Positions 1 to 7,961 of a stretch of DNA of 18,780 nucleotides are shown in pieces. A program made the translations under genes and the position numbers. Origin of the DNA: Methanocaldococcaceae archaeon (GTDB taxonomy: Archaea; AGJL01; Methanococci; Methanococcales; Methanocaldococcaceae); contig JALVUY010000250.1 of the NCBI GenBank assembly GCA_027023665.1, positions 1 through 18,780 on the forward strand, read 5' to 3'. Below the pieces are notes generated by a model. That model was not told where the DNA came from, searched no databases, and saw only the letters and a program-made list of their open reading frames with translations. Position 1 is the first letter of the stretch, and every line of letters begins with the position of its first letter.

Positions 1-204
1 GCTTAAAGGTAATTTTGAAATCTTAATTCTAACATTATTAATCTTTTTTTCCAATACTTCCTCAATTTCCTCTAATTCTATCCAATCTAATGCATCTGGA
101 ATTAAAATAGTTATATATTTATCTCCCTCAATCTCTATATCCAATATTTTTAAATATTCACTAAAAATTCCAAATTCTTTTAATATTTTTATTATATCGT
201 CCAT
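1..204 (-). CDS. Partial small protein of unknown function, running off the left edge
   Basis: An open frame starts with ATG at 204 and stays open for 68 codons to the window edge, so only the N-terminus is seen. It begins two bases after the stop codon of the HEPN-like gene, which suggests translational coupling in one operon. The visible part begins [14 protein letters not shown], is acidic, and ends in a basic stretch ([13 protein letters not shown]). No nucleotidyltransferase GSxxxG motif is seen in this part, although such proteins often pair with HEPN proteins. I do not recognise the family. Existence of the gene is inferred from the coupling, the uninterrupted frame and the Methanocaldococcus-like composition. 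Confidence 0.6.
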   Translation of the reverse strand, partial: MDDIIKILKEFGIFSEYLKILDIEIEGDKYITILIPDALDWIELEEIEEVLEKKINNVRIKISKLPLS

Positions 205-206
205 AA

Positions 207-677
207 TTATTCCTCTAACATAATGTAGAGTTTTAATAACTTCTCAATAATGTCCAGTTTTTCAACGATAATGCATATAAGTTGATTATGCCTATAATTA
301 TACAGTTCCTGCTTCAATATGTGCAAATAATGGAAAAATTTTAATTTTAAATAACTTTCTCTAAATTCTTCCCAATGTTCCTCATATGATTTACCGTGCT
401 CCAATCTTTTAGATAAGATATAATCTGATGCATGCCTATATAACTTTAAATCTATTAAAAAGTTCCTAATTTTTTTACTAAAATTAATATATCTCTCTTT
501 ATTGTGCCAGTCCTCTATATCTTCCCTAATATAAAATTCAAATGCATTTAATAAATATAGCATTCCATAATAAAACCTCGATATAAATGTTCTTAAATCA
601 AACTCTTTTAAAGCATTTATACAACTGTCAAAAAAATGAATACTCTCCTTTAAGTATATCTCATTTAATTTATACAT
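207..677 (-). CDS. HEPN-like (UPF0332-type) small helical protein
   Basis: A protein of about 156 residues, predicted mostly helical. The segment [16 protein letters not shown] followed by [10 protein letters not shown] resembles the SRxYYAxFxxAxAL and YxxRxxADY signatures of HEPN/UPF0332 proteins, often RNases or toxin-antitoxin components. No clear catalytic RxxxxH motif is visible, so activity is doubtful. I place the start at ATG 677 because the GGTGAT Shine-Dalgarno at 690-685 sits 8 bases before it; in-frame GTG 689 and ATG 686 lie within or beside that site. The start overlaps the 3' end of the upstream dehydrogenase gene by 8 bases, and the next gene follows after two bases, so the three look co-transcribed. 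Family assignment is by pattern only and is tentative. Confidence 0.6.
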   Translation of the reverse strand: MYKLNEIYLKESIHFFDSCINALKEFDLRTFISRFYYGMLYLLNAFEFYIREDIEDWHNKERYINFSKKIRNFLIDLKLYRHASDYILSKRLEHGKSYEEHWEEFRESYLKLKFFHYLHILKQELYNYRHNQLICIIVEKLDIIEKLLKLYIMLEE

Positions 678-1959
678 TCTTTCCATCACCTAAGATATAT
701 ACTTTAAAACCTTCTTTTTTCCATAAATCTTTGTTTATTATATTTTTAGTGTCAAAGATTATTTTATTTTTTACTTTTGAGGAAATATTTTTTATAGTTT
801 CTTCGTCAAAGTTTTTATATTCATCGTGGTCAGCCAAAATAACTATTATATCTGCTCCATCAACAGTTTCCTCTAAACTATACAATGGAACTATAAAGTT
901 TCTTGCATACTTATCGTAGCATTTTACTTCAAAGCCATCCTCTATTAACTTTCTAACAACTTTCTCTGCAGGACTTTCTCTTGTGTCATCAACATTTCCC
1001 TTGTAAGTTACCCCAAATATGGCTATTTTTCCACTATCCTTATTTAATATTTTTTTAATCTTTTCAACTACAAAAAAAGGCATAGAATCATTTAAAATTC
1101 TCGCAGTTTTTATAAGAACTGCATTTTTTGATTTCTCAACAATAAACCAAGGGTCTATGCTAATACAATGCCCACCCACTCCTGGGCCGGGTTTTAAAAT
1201 ATTAACTCTCGGATGTTTGTTAGCCAACTCTATAGCCTCCCATACATCTATTCCTAACTCCTCACAAATCTTCGCAAACTCATTAGCCAATGCAATATTA
1301 ACATCCCTATAAGTGTTTTCCATTAATTTGACCATTTCCGCTGTTTTAGTGTCTGTTAAATATATTTTTCCATCTACAAATGTCTCATAAATCTTTTTAG
1401 CCATTTCTTTTGATTTATCGTCTATTCCACCAATTATTCTGTCATTTTTAACTAACTCTGCTAAAATATTTCCGGGCAAAACTCTCTCTGGACAATGGGC
1501 TAAATATATCTTTTTCTCCTTAGACAATTTTTTATAAATCTGTTCAGAAGTTCCTGGAGGTACTGTACTCTCAATAATAATTAAATTCCCATCTTCTATG
1601 TATGGTTTTATGTCTTCAATAGCTTTATTTAAATATCTCAAATCGCATTTTTTTTCTCCATTATCCTCAATACATGGAGTAGGCACGCAGATAATAAAAA
1701 CATCAGCCTTTTCTGGCTTTGTTTGAACTTTTAAATTTCCAGAATTTATTGCTCCTCGAACTAAAGTCATTAAGTCTTTTTCTGTAGTTTTAAAATTTAA
1801 TTTTTTAATCTCCTCTACTCTTTTTTTGTCTATATCTACTCCTATAACCTCATATCCGTGTATTGCTAACATTGATGCTGTTGGTAATCCAATATATCCT
1901 AAACCAATTACACATATCTTTTTTTTATCATTGTTATCATTATTCAATGTTCCTGTCAT
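670..1959 (-). CDS. wecC: UDP-N-acetyl-D-mannosamine dehydrogenase family protein
   Basis: A UDP-glucose/GDP-mannose dehydrogenase family enzyme that oxidises the C6 hydroxyl of a UDP-sugar to a carboxylate with NAD. In methanococci this supplies UDP-ManNAcA for surface glycans and glycoprotein N-glycosylation. Three domains are visible: an N-terminal Rossmann domain with [14 protein letters not shown], the central domain with [17 protein letters not shown], and a C-terminal Rossmann domain beginning [20 protein letters not shown]. The catalytic cysteine is Cys265 in [14 protein letters not shown]. Length, about 429 residues, is normal. The frame extends to a TTG at 1971, but ATG 1959 preceded by GGGGAT is the more likely start. 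The exact substrate (ManNAc versus another UDP-sugar) is inferred from similarity to the methanococcal protein. Confidence 0.88.
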   Translation of the reverse strand: MTGTLNNDNNDKKKICVIGLGYIGLPTASMLAIHGYEVIGVDIDKKRVEEIKKLNFKTTEKDLMTLVRGAINSGNLKVQTKPEKADVFIICVPTPCIEDNGEKKCDLRYLNKAIEDIKPYIEDGNLIIIESTVPPGTSEQIYKKLSKEKKIYLAHCPERVLPGNILAELVKNDRIIGGIDDKSKEMAKKIYETFVDGKIYLTDTKTAEMVKLMENTYRDVNIALANEFAKICEELGIDVWEAIELANKHPRVNILKPGPGVGGHCISIDPWFIVEKSKNAVLIKTARILNDSMPFFVVEKIKKILNKDSGKIAIFGVTYKGNVDDTRESPAEKVVRKLIEDGFEVKCYDKYARNFIVPLYSLEETVDGADIIVILADHDEYKNFDEETIKNISSKVKNKIIFDTKNIINKDLWKKEGFKVYILGDGKNV

Positions 1960-2279
1960 TGTTATCCCCAAAATTATTAATTAAAACTCTATTTCATTGT
2001 TTTTAATATTTATTTTTTAATTTCTAATTAATTTTACTTAATTTTACAATCAAGTCTCTAATTTTGAATAATAAAATTTATAAACTTTATCTAAACATAT
2101 TAATTTATGATATAATATTTTACTTACCCAAAAAATTATCCCAATCTAATTTATAACATTTTTGTTAAATTCTATTTTTTGTCTGTATTATTTCTAATTT
2201 ATTCTATATGTTATTTATTAGAATGATATTTTGATTTTAATAGACTTTTATACTTAAAAAGTTTTGGGAGGGGTATTCA
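1960..2279. promoter_or_regulatory. Divergent promoter region between dehydrogenase and DIP synthase genes
   Basis: A 320-base AT-rich spacer between divergent genes with no supportable coding frame. Box A-like elements are visible: TTTATAAA near 2079-2086, readable on both strands and suited to the leftward dehydrogenase gene; TTTATAAC near 2149-2156 and CTTTTATACTTAAAAAG (2245-2261) for the rightward gene. The last contains a 6-bp inverted repeat, ACTTTT/AAAAGT (2244-2249 and 2257-2262). A strong Shine-Dalgarno, GGGAGGGGT, precedes ATG 2280. Which TATA element is used cannot be told from sequence. Confidence 0.5.
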
Positions 2280-3566
2280 ATGGTTCCAAAAAAAGCAGTA
2301 ATTCTCGCGGCGGGTCTTGGAACGAGATTGGGGAAGATAACTGAAGAAACTCCTAAAGGTTTATTAAAAATAGCTGGAAGAGAAATTATTTATAGAACTA
2401 TAAAAGTTCTTCAAGATCTTGGAATTGAAAAGTTTATAATTATCACAAATCCAAAATATATAGATAAATTTAAAAAATTTGTTGAAAATAAGGGATTCAA
2501 TGCTCAAATAGTAATAAATGAACATCCAGAGAAAGGTAATGGGTATTCACTTTATTTAGCCAAAGATTATGTTGATGAAAAGTTTATCCTTGTAATGAGT
2601 GATCACATCTATGAAAAATCTTTCATTGAGAGAGCTGTAAATGGGGAAGGTTTAATTGTTGATGAAACTCCAAGATATGTTAGTATTGACGAAGCAACAA
2701 AGGTTAAAATCAAAGAAGGCTATGTGGAAGATATTGGAAAGAATTTAAAGGAATTTGATGCTGTTGATACTGGATTTTTTGTTTTGACTCCTGAAATATT
2801 TAAATCCGCTGAAAAAATAATATCAGAAAAAGGAAAGGCAGAGCTTAGTGAGATTATAGAAAAGGCAAAAGTTAAAGTTACTCCTGTAAATGGATTTTTC
2901 TGGACTGATGTGGATACTCCAGAAGATATTAAAAGAGTAAAAAAATTAATTATTCAGAATTCTGTAAAAGGTTCAGGTGATGGTTTTATATCCAGATATA
3001 TAAATAGAAGGATATCAACAAAAATTAGTTATTTCCTTGTTGATTATGTTACACCAAATCAAATGACTGTTATCTCTTTTTTAATTGGTATCTTCTCAGC
3101 ACTTTTGAATTTTATTAATATCCCATTGGCTGGAATAGTTTATCAGATAAGTTCAATTCTTGATGGAGTTGATGGAGAAATTGCAAGAAGTTGTATGAGA
3201 ACAAGCAAATTTGGAGGTTATGTAGACTCAATTCTTGATAGATATGTAGATTTTGCATTCCTAATTATATTGGCTTATGTTACAATTACAGAACCAATTT
3301 GGTGGGTTATTGTTGGCATAGCAATATTTGGCTCTGTGATGGTAAGTTATTCAACAGAAAGATACAAGGCGGCGTATGGAACTGATATTTATAAAGATAT
3401 TCCTACAATGAAGTATCTTATTGGAAAGAGAGATGAAAGAATATTTTTAACAATGTTATTTTGTTTAGTTGGACAAATAAAAGCACTCTTTGTTTTATTG
3501 GCAGTATTAACAAATCTCAGGGTTGTATTTACAGTATATCTCGTGTGGAAATATAAAAAGGATTAA
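2280..3566 (+). CDS. Bifunctional CTP:inositol-1-phosphate cytidylyltransferase / DIP-phosphate synthase
   Basis: A fused two-domain enzyme. Residues 1 to about 230 are a sugar-nucleotidyltransferase with [20 protein letters not shown], proposed to make CDP-inositol from CTP and inositol-1-phosphate. Residues about 240-428 are a membrane CDP-alcohol phosphotransferase with the full signature D298-G299-x2-A302-R303-x8-G312-x3-D316-x3-D320, which would join CDP-inositol to a second inositol phosphate and give di-myo-inositol phosphate phosphate. Hydrophobic segments lie near residues 262-293, 324-357 and 389-426. Length and domain order match the characterised archaeal IPCT/DIPPS enzymes. The inositol-phosphate synthase gene downstream supports the assignment over a phospholipid synthase. 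The start is well supported by GGGAGGGGT seven bases upstream. Role inferred: synthesis of a compatible solute for heat stress. Confidence 0.87.
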   Translation: MVPKKAVILAAGLGTRLGKITEETPKGLLKIAGREIIYRTIKVLQDLGIEKFIIITNPKYIDKFKKFVENKGFNAQIVINEHPEKGNGYSLYLAKDYVDEKFILVMSDHIYEKSFIERAVNGEGLIVDETPRYVSIDEATKVKIKEGYVEDIGKNLKEFDAVDTGFFVLTPEIFKSAEKIISEKGKAELSEIIEKAKVKVTPVNGFFWTDVDTPEDIKRVKKLIIQNSVKGSGDGFISRYINRRISTKISYFLVDYVTPNQMTVISFLIGIFSALLNFINIPLAGIVYQISSILDGVDGEIARSCMRTSKFGGYVDSILDRYVDFAFLIILAYVTITEPIWWVIVGIAIFGSVMVSYSTERYKAAYGTDIYKDIPTMKYLIGKRDERIFLTMLFCLVGQIKALFVLLAVLTNLRVVFTVYLVWKYKKD

Positions 3567-3896
3567 TTGAAGGCTAATTATCTATTCTTTTTGAGCCGAA
3601 AAGTTTAAATATGGTTAAAATTATAAATAATATATAGATATTTATAATATTAAAATTTACAGTATGTTTCTTTGTTCTGTTGTTTTTAAATTTACACTCA
3701 ACACTTTAAAAAGACATTTCTCTATAAAATAGCCATTTTGTTTTACAATAAAGCCTTGTTATTCTGTATTTTGTAATAATAGTACGATAATTTTATTTGT
3801 TTTGTTTCATCATTAGTAACAATTATAATACTAAATTAAAATATTAACATCGAATAATTTACGATATATTAAAAAATAAAAAAGGGGGTGGGAGGG
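3567..3896 (+). promoter_or_regulatory. 330-base spacer with promoter elements between the two DIP genes
   Basis: No supportable coding frame. After the first gene stops, TCTATTCTTTTT (about 3581-3592) could terminate transcription. AAAAGTTTAAATATGG (3599-3614) is a strong box A candidate; if used, the inositol-phosphate synthase mRNA would carry a leader of roughly 260 nucleotides. Other weaker TATA-like stretches follow, for example near 3637-3652. The heptamer TACGATA occurs at about 3782 and again near 3860. The spacer ends in a purine tract, GGGGGTGGGAGGGGTGG (3884-3900), that acts as ribosome binding site and contains the start codon. Confidence 0.45.
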
Positions 3897-5048
3897 GTGG
3901 TAAAAGTAGTTATACTTGGTCAAGGATTTGTTGGAAGTATATTTGCAATAGGGGTTGAGAGAATCAAAAGAGGAGATTTAGGATACTATGGAATTCCATT
4001 ATCTAATGAGTTACCAATAAAAGTAGAAGATATTGAAATTGTTGGTTCTTACGATGTTGATAAAAGTAAAATAGGAAGAACTCTTTATGAAGTTTGTAAA
4101 GAATACTGGAATGGGGATATACCAGAAAGCCTCAAGAATGTTGTTATTAGAAAGGGTATTCACTTAGGAAGTCTCCGCAATTTGCCAATTGAAGCAGAAG
4201 GTTTAGAGGACAATACGAGTATTAAAGAGGCTGTAGAAAAGATTGTTGAAGAGTGGAAAGAACTTAAACCAGATGTTATTGTCAATGTTTGTACTACTGA
4301 AGCATTTAAGCCATTCAACAACAAAGAAGAGTTGATTAAAGCAATAGAAAATGATGATAGAGAGAGATTAACAGCTACACAAGTTTATGCTTATGCTGCT
4401 GCATTGTATGCAAAAGAAGTTGGTGGAGCAACATTTGTAAATGCAATTCCAACATTAATTGCTAACGACAATGCATTCCTCGAACTTGCAGAAGAAAATA
4501 ACTTAGTAATCTTTGGAGATGATGGGGCTACTGGAGCTACTCCATTAACAGCTGATGTATTAGCCTACTTAGCACAGAGAAACAGATATGTTAAAAGTAT
4601 AGTCCAATTTAACATTGGAGGAAACACTGACTTCTTAGCATTAACAGATAAAGAGAGAAATAAGAGTAAAGAATATACCAAGTCAAGTGTAGTAAAAGAC
4701 ATCTTAGGTTATGAAGCTCCACACTTCATTAAGCCAACTGGCTATCTTGAACCTCTTGGTGATAAGAAGTTCATCTCAATGCATATTGAGTATGTCAGTT
4801 TTAATGGAGCAGTAGATGAATTAATCATAAATGGACGAATAAATGACAGTCCTGCTTTGGCTGGATTATTAGTAGATTTAGTTAGATTAGGTAAAATAGC
4901 TATTGATAAAAAAGAGTGGGGAACAGTTTATGAAGTTAACGCCTTTTACATGAAGAACCCAGGACCAAGAGATAAAGGTAACATTCCAAGAATTATTGCC
5001 TATGAAAAAATGCGCCAGTGGGCTGGACTTAAACCAAAATGGTTGTAA
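3897..5048 (+). CDS. Myo-inositol-1-phosphate synthase
   Basis: Converts glucose-6-phosphate to L-myo-inositol-1-phosphate using NAD, the precursor of archaeal inositol lipids and of di-myo-inositol phosphate. The N-terminal NAD-binding loop GQGFVGSIFAIG, the family block FGDDGATGATPLTADVL and the NIGGNTDFLAL...SKEYTKSS block are all present. Length (383-386 residues) is typical of archaeal enzymes. The start is ambiguous: GTG 3888 and GTG 3897 are both in frame inside a G-rich tract. GTG 3897 gives an N-terminus MVKVVILGQGF that fits the family and leaves GGGGGTGG as Shine-Dalgarno, so I prefer it. It lies 330 bases after the fused DIP synthase gene on the same strand, and the two presumably act in one pathway. 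Confidence 0.88.
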   Translation: MVKVVILGQGFVGSIFAIGVERIKRGDLGYYGIPLSNELPIKVEDIEIVGSYDVDKSKIGRTLYEVCKEYWNGDIPESLKNVVIRKGIHLGSLRNLPIEAEGLEDNTSIKEAVEKIVEEWKELKPDVIVNVCTTEAFKPFNNKEELIKAIENDDRERLTATQVYAYAAALYAKEVGGATFVNAIPTLIANDNAFLELAEENNLVIFGDDGATGATPLTADVLAYLAQRNRYVKSIVQFNIGGNTDFLALTDKERNKSKEYTKSSVVKDILGYEAPHFIKPTGYLEPLGDKKFISMHIEYVSFNGAVDELIINGRINDSPALAGLLVDLVRLGKIAIDKKEWGTVYEVNAFYMKNPGPRDKGNIPRIIAYEKMRQWAGLKPKWL

Positions 5049-5118
5049 ATAATTAATCATAATCATTATAGTAAAAATAAAAAACTAATTAAATAATTAA
5101 AAAATCCTTACTTTTTTA
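5049..5118. terminator. Shared terminator region between convergent genes
   Basis: A 70-base AT-only spacer between convergent stop codons. It has CTTTTTTATT at the right end for rightward transcription. Read on the minus strand it has TTTTTTAATT and AGTTTTTTATTTTTAC for leftward transcription. Oligo-T tracts of this kind are the usual archaeal intrinsic termination signal; no hairpin is needed or clearly seen. Confidence 0.45.
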
Positions 5119-5982
5119 TTATATTTCAGCAACATTAACATTATATTTTGATTGTGTTATAAATCTTTCTGCTTTTTTAGTGAAACCATTTGATAGTGCA
5201 TTTATACTTTCTACAACATTTTGTGGATTTGAATATCTTCTAATTTCAAGAATTATATTTTTTGGATTTGTTTTTGAAAGTTCTTTTATAATAATTTTCC
5301 AATTTATACTACCCTCTCCTAATGCTAAGTGTTCATCTGTTATTCCAGAATTGTCATGGATGTGGATGTGCTCAATATATGAGCCTAATTGCCTTATATA
5401 TTCTCTCATATCAACGCCATATTTTTGTTGAATTAGGAATGCATGCCCAGTATCAAAAACCATTCCTACATTATCACCTAAAAATGGCATAAATTCATGT
5501 GGCATTGCCCCAACTCTATTGTCACTTAAGTTTTCAATAACCAATCTAACAGAATAATCCTCAGCCATTTTAGAGAGTTTTGTTAATTGGTTTTTTGTAT
5601 TTATGAATGCTTTGTAGTATGAAGTATTTACATCTCCACCATGGACCACTACATACCTAACATCCAACAATGATGCTATTTTAAAAACTTTTTCCATGAT
5701 TTTTATGTTATTTTTATTATCAACTCCTAAATCTACCCTTACACCACATTCCTCATCAGATGTCGGTGAGTGAATTGTATATTTAAGGTTTAATGTTTGT
5801 AGATATTCAATAGAATCTTTGACTATTTCTTCATTCTTTATGAGTGGAATATCACTAAATCCCAATTCAACCAATTTAACTCTCAAATCTTCTAATTCTA
5901 AACCTTTCCCAGAGATTTCTTTAACAATATATGAGCAGACACCTATATACTGCACCCAGAGAAATTTTATAGGAATGTTCAC
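5119..5982 (-). CDS. AP-endonuclease-2 / xylose-isomerase-like TIM barrel protein
   Basis: A metal-dependent TIM barrel of 287 residues in the family holding endonuclease IV, sugar isomerases/epimerases and inosose enzymes. Residues that match endonuclease IV metal ligands by order and context are H71, H114 (VVHGGD), E150 (VIENLSD), D177 and H180 (FDTGHA), H207/H209 (HIHIHD), D216 and H218 (DEHLALGEG) and E246 (LEIRRY). The family contains both DNA repair and sugar enzymes, so the substrate cannot be read from this. It is convergent with inositol-phosphate synthase, which makes a link to inositol possible but unproven. The GTG at 5982 has no Shine-Dalgarno; with TATA-like elements close upstream, the message may be leaderless or nearly so. 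GTG at codon 10 (WVQYIG) is an alternative start. Confidence 0.75.
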   Translation of the reverse strand: MNIPIKFLWVQYIGVCSYIVKEISGKGLELEDLRVKLVELGFSDIPLIKNEEIVKDSIEYLQTLNLKYTIHSPTSDEECGVRVDLGVDNKNNIKIMEKVFKIASLLDVRYVVVHGGDVNTSYYKAFINTKNQLTKLSKMAEDYSVRLVIENLSDNRVGAMPHEFMPFLGDNVGMVFDTGHAFLIQQKYGVDMREYIRQLGSYIEHIHIHDNSGITDEHLALGEGSINWKIIIKELSKTNPKNIILEIRRYSNPQNVVESINALSNGFTKKAERFITQSKYNVNVAEI

Positions 5983-5992
5983 ATTTATTGAA

Positions 5993-6017
5993 TTATATTA
6001 CACTAAATGTAATATAA
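5993..6017. promoter_or_regulatory. Perfect 10-bp inverted repeat, candidate operator
   Basis: TTATATTACA (5993-6002), a 5-base spacer CTAAA, and TGTAATATAA (6008-6017) form a perfect 10/10 inverted repeat 11 bases upstream of the TIM-barrel gene start. It overlaps where transcription of that gene should begin, which suits a repressor operator. AT-rich palindromes arise by chance more often in this genome, but this one is long and well placed. Confidence 0.5.
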
Positions 6018-6038
6018 CTACTATAATATAACTACTAC
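6011..6038. repeat. Tandem 14-bp duplication carrying two TATA-like elements
   Basis: AATATAACTACTAT (6011-6024) is followed directly by AATATAACTACTAC (6025-6038), 13 of 14 bases identical. On the minus strand each copy reads GTAGTTATATT, so the TIM-barrel gene appears to have two box A-like elements 14 bases apart. The first copy overlaps the inverted repeat at 5993-6017. Confidence 0.6.
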
Positions 6039-6091
6039 ATCTAATATCCTTAGGAAGTATATTAATTTTACGGACAATTAAAGAAACACAT

Positions 6092-6437
6092 CTATAAATA
6101 TTCCAAATCTTTAATAAATTCCTTTAAAACATAATATTCTAAAATATAACCCAAATTACTGCTATACACTTCTTTATAGGTTGGTTTTAAAGGTTCATTC
6201 AAAATATCCTTATAAACTTCATTATAATTTAGTAATCCATTCTTCTTTTTTAATAACTCTATTTTTTAAACTATTTGCAATTTCTTAAATTAAATTGATT
6301 TTATTTTTCTCTCTATTATCGAGTTCTTCCTAATCTACTAAGTTAAAATACCCCATCGCCTTATCATATTCATTTTTATTGTAAAATTTGCACCCCTCAC
6401 AAAATGCTAAATATAAAAAATCTAACCAAGTCTTTAT
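6092..6437 (-). pseudogene. Decayed gene remnant, possibly TPR-like
   Basis: The minus strand shows protein-like sequence broken by stops and a frame change. Near 6437-6325 it reads KTWLDFLYLAFCEGCKFYNK, then NEYDKAMGYFNLVD, then a TAG; it resumes with EELDNREKNKINLI, a TAA, and EIANSLKNRVIKKEEW. After a change of frame it continues as GLLNYNEVYKDILNEPLKPT and NLGYILEYYVLKEFIKDLEYL, ending at a TAG at 6094-6092. The YNKNEYDKAMGYF segment resembles a TPR helix pair. No start codon survives in frame. I do not recognise the parent family; a former methanococcal gene decaying by point stops and an indel is the simplest reading. It lies in the 595-base gap between the TIM-barrel gene and argG, which otherwise holds only promoter sequences. 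Confidence 0.6.
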
Positions 6438-6490
6438 TTAATTGTTTATCTTTAATTTTTTGATGATTCAAACTTCCACCCAAATAAAAT

Positions 6491-6516
6491 ATATTTATAA
6501 CTAATCCCATATTAGT
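6491..6516 (+). promoter_or_regulatory. argG promoter with candidate operator
   Basis: ATATTTATAA (6491-6500) is a good box A. Immediately after it ACTAAT-CCCAT-ATTAGT (6500-6516) is a 6-bp inverted repeat; with an extra base tolerated it extends to TATA on both sides. Transcription would start near 6522, leaving a leader of about 55 bases before argG. The operator role is inferred from position. Confidence 0.45.
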
Positions 6517-6577
6517 GTATAGCTTAACATTAACAAATATAATTAACAAAATTTGGAAAACTATGGGAGGTAAGATT

Positions 6578-7771
6578 ATGGAAAAAATAGCAGTATTGGC
6601 ATATTCAGGAGGATTAGACACAAGTTGCTGTTTAAAATTGTTAGAGGATAAGTATGGATATAAGGTAGTTTCTGTATGCGTAGATGTTGGACAGCCAGAA
6701 GAGGAAATAAAAGAAGTTGAAGAGAAGGCTAAAAAATTGGGAGTATTAAAACATTACACTATTGATGCAAAAGAAGAGTTTGTTAAAGATTATATATATA
6801 GAGCTATAAAGGCTAATGCAATGTATGAAGGTTATCCATTATCTACTGCCTTAGCAAGACCCTTAATTGCTCATAAGGTTGTAGAAGTTGCTGAAGAAGT
6901 AGGGGCAGAGGCAGTAGCACATGGTTGCACTGGAAAGGGCAATGATCAATTTAGATTTGAAACAACTATAAGAATTAAAGCCCCTCATTTAAAAATTATC
7001 GCTCCTATAAGAGACTTAAACTTAACAAGACAAGAAGAAATTGAATATGCAAAAGAAAAGGGAATTCCAATACCTACTGAAAGTAAAAAATACAGTATTG
7101 ACGAAAACTTATGGGGTAGAAGTATAGAAGGTAGTGAGTTAGAGGATCCTAACTTTGTTCCGCCAGAAGAAATATATGCATGGACTAAAAATCCATTGGA
7201 AGATAAAGAAGAAGAGTTTGTTAAAATTGAGTTTAAAGAAGGAGTTCCAATAAGTATAAATGGAGAGAAATTAGAACCTGTTGAGTTGATAAAAAAGGCT
7301 AATGAAATTGCTGGAAGACATGGTGTTGGAAGAATAGATATTATGGAAGATAGAATTATTGGATTAAAATCAAGAGAAAACTATGAATGTCCAGGAGCTG
7401 TTCTATTATTAACAGCTCACAAAGCTTTAGAGCAGTTAGTTTTAACAAGAGATGAACTTAGATTTAAAGAGATAGTTGATAGCCTATACGGAGAATTGAT
7501 TTATAAAGGACTTTGGTTTGATCCTTTAAGAGAGGATTTAGATGCATTTATAGACAAATCTCAAGAAAGAGTTACTGGAACTGTAAAACTTAAACTATTT
7601 GGTGGCTCTGTAAGAGTTGTTGGTAGAGAAAGCCCATACGCTTTATATAGTAAAGAGTTAGTCTCATTTGATGAAAAAGAAATAGACCAAAAAGAACTCG
7701 CTGGAATGGTTAAATATCATGGATTGCAGGCTATGTTATACGAGTTAGTTAAAAGAAAAATGGAGAAATAA
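6578..7771 (+). CDS. argG: Argininosuccinate synthase
   Basis: Joins citrulline and aspartate using ATP to form argininosuccinate, the penultimate step of arginine synthesis. The N-terminal PP-loop AYSGGLDTS (residues 8-16) binds ATP. Other family blocks are visible: [37 protein letters not shown] and [20 protein letters not shown]. The protein of 397 residues is full length. The frame continues upstream to ATG 6515, but ATG 6578 directly follows GGGAGGT at a normal distance and begins [12 protein letters not shown], so the upstream 21 codons are excluded. It is monocistronic in appearance, with its own promoter near 6491 and a T-rich tract after the stop. argD, another arginine gene, lies about 9 kb away in the same window rather than in an operon with it. 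Confidence 0.97.
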   Translation: MEKIAVLAYSGGLDTSCCLKLLEDKYGYKVVSVCVDVGQPEEEIKEVEEKAKKLGVLKHYTIDAKEEFVKDYIYRAIKANAMYEGYPLSTALARPLIAHKVVEVAEEVGAEAVAHGCTGKGNDQFRFETTIRIKAPHLKIIAPIRDLNLTRQEEIEYAKEKGIPIPTESKKYSIDENLWGRSIEGSELEDPNFVPPEEIYAWTKNPLEDKEEEFVKIEFKEGVPISINGEKLEPVELIKKANEIAGRHGVGRIDIMEDRIIGLKSRENYECPGAVLLLTAHKALEQLVLTRDELRFKEIVDSLYGELIYKGLWFDPLREDLDAFIDKSQERVTGTVKLKLFGGSVRVVGRESPYALYSKELVSFDEKEIDQKELAGMVKYHGLQAMLYELVKRKMEK

Positions 7772-7812
7772 ATATTTTAAATTCTTATTCTTATTTTTTA
7801 TTATTTTCCTCA
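7772..7812 (+). terminator. T-rich terminator after argG
   Basis: The sequence directly after the argG stop contains repeated T-tracts (ATTCTTATTCTTATTTTTTATTATTTTCC), the usual form of an archaeal intrinsic terminator. No hairpin is evident. Confidence 0.45.
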
Positions 7813-7834
7813 TTTATTTTTATATTAGAACCCC

Positions 7835-7955
7835 TTTGATGTCTGATTTTAAACAGAATTTAAATATTTATAAATATATTAAAATTAATTGATACATCAA
7901 AAGGTTTAAATATATATTATAATGTTAATTATTAATAAAAATTATCATAGGTGGT
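7835..7955 (+). promoter_or_regulatory. Promoter region of the DUF166 gene with distant inverted repeat
   Basis: GGTTTAAATATATATTATAATG (about 7903-7924) is a strong box A for the next gene, and AGGTGGT near 7950 is its ribosome binding site. A second box A-like stretch, AATTTAAATATTTATAAATA, lies near 7858-7877. The octamer TTTGATGT (7835-7842) is repeated inverted as ACATCAAA (7894-7901), abutting the main TATA element from upstream. The two copies, one before each TATA-like element, may be regulator half-sites. Confidence 0.4.
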
Positions 7956-7961
7956 AAAAAT

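Noticed and set aside
587..919. Open frame of 110 codons on the plus strand
   Set aside because: It is antisense to the HEPN-like gene and the dehydrogenase; its Ser/Phe/Ile-rich composition is typical of a complement of Lys/Glu-rich coding DNA.
1019..1312. Open frame of 97 codons on the plus strand
   Set aside because: It lies wholly antisense to the UDP-sugar dehydrogenase gene, has no ribosome binding site and no family resemblance.
6397..6621. 74-codon minus-strand frame across the argG start
   Set aside because: It overlaps argG and its promoter, lacks start signals, and is in a different frame from the gene remnant at 6092-6437.
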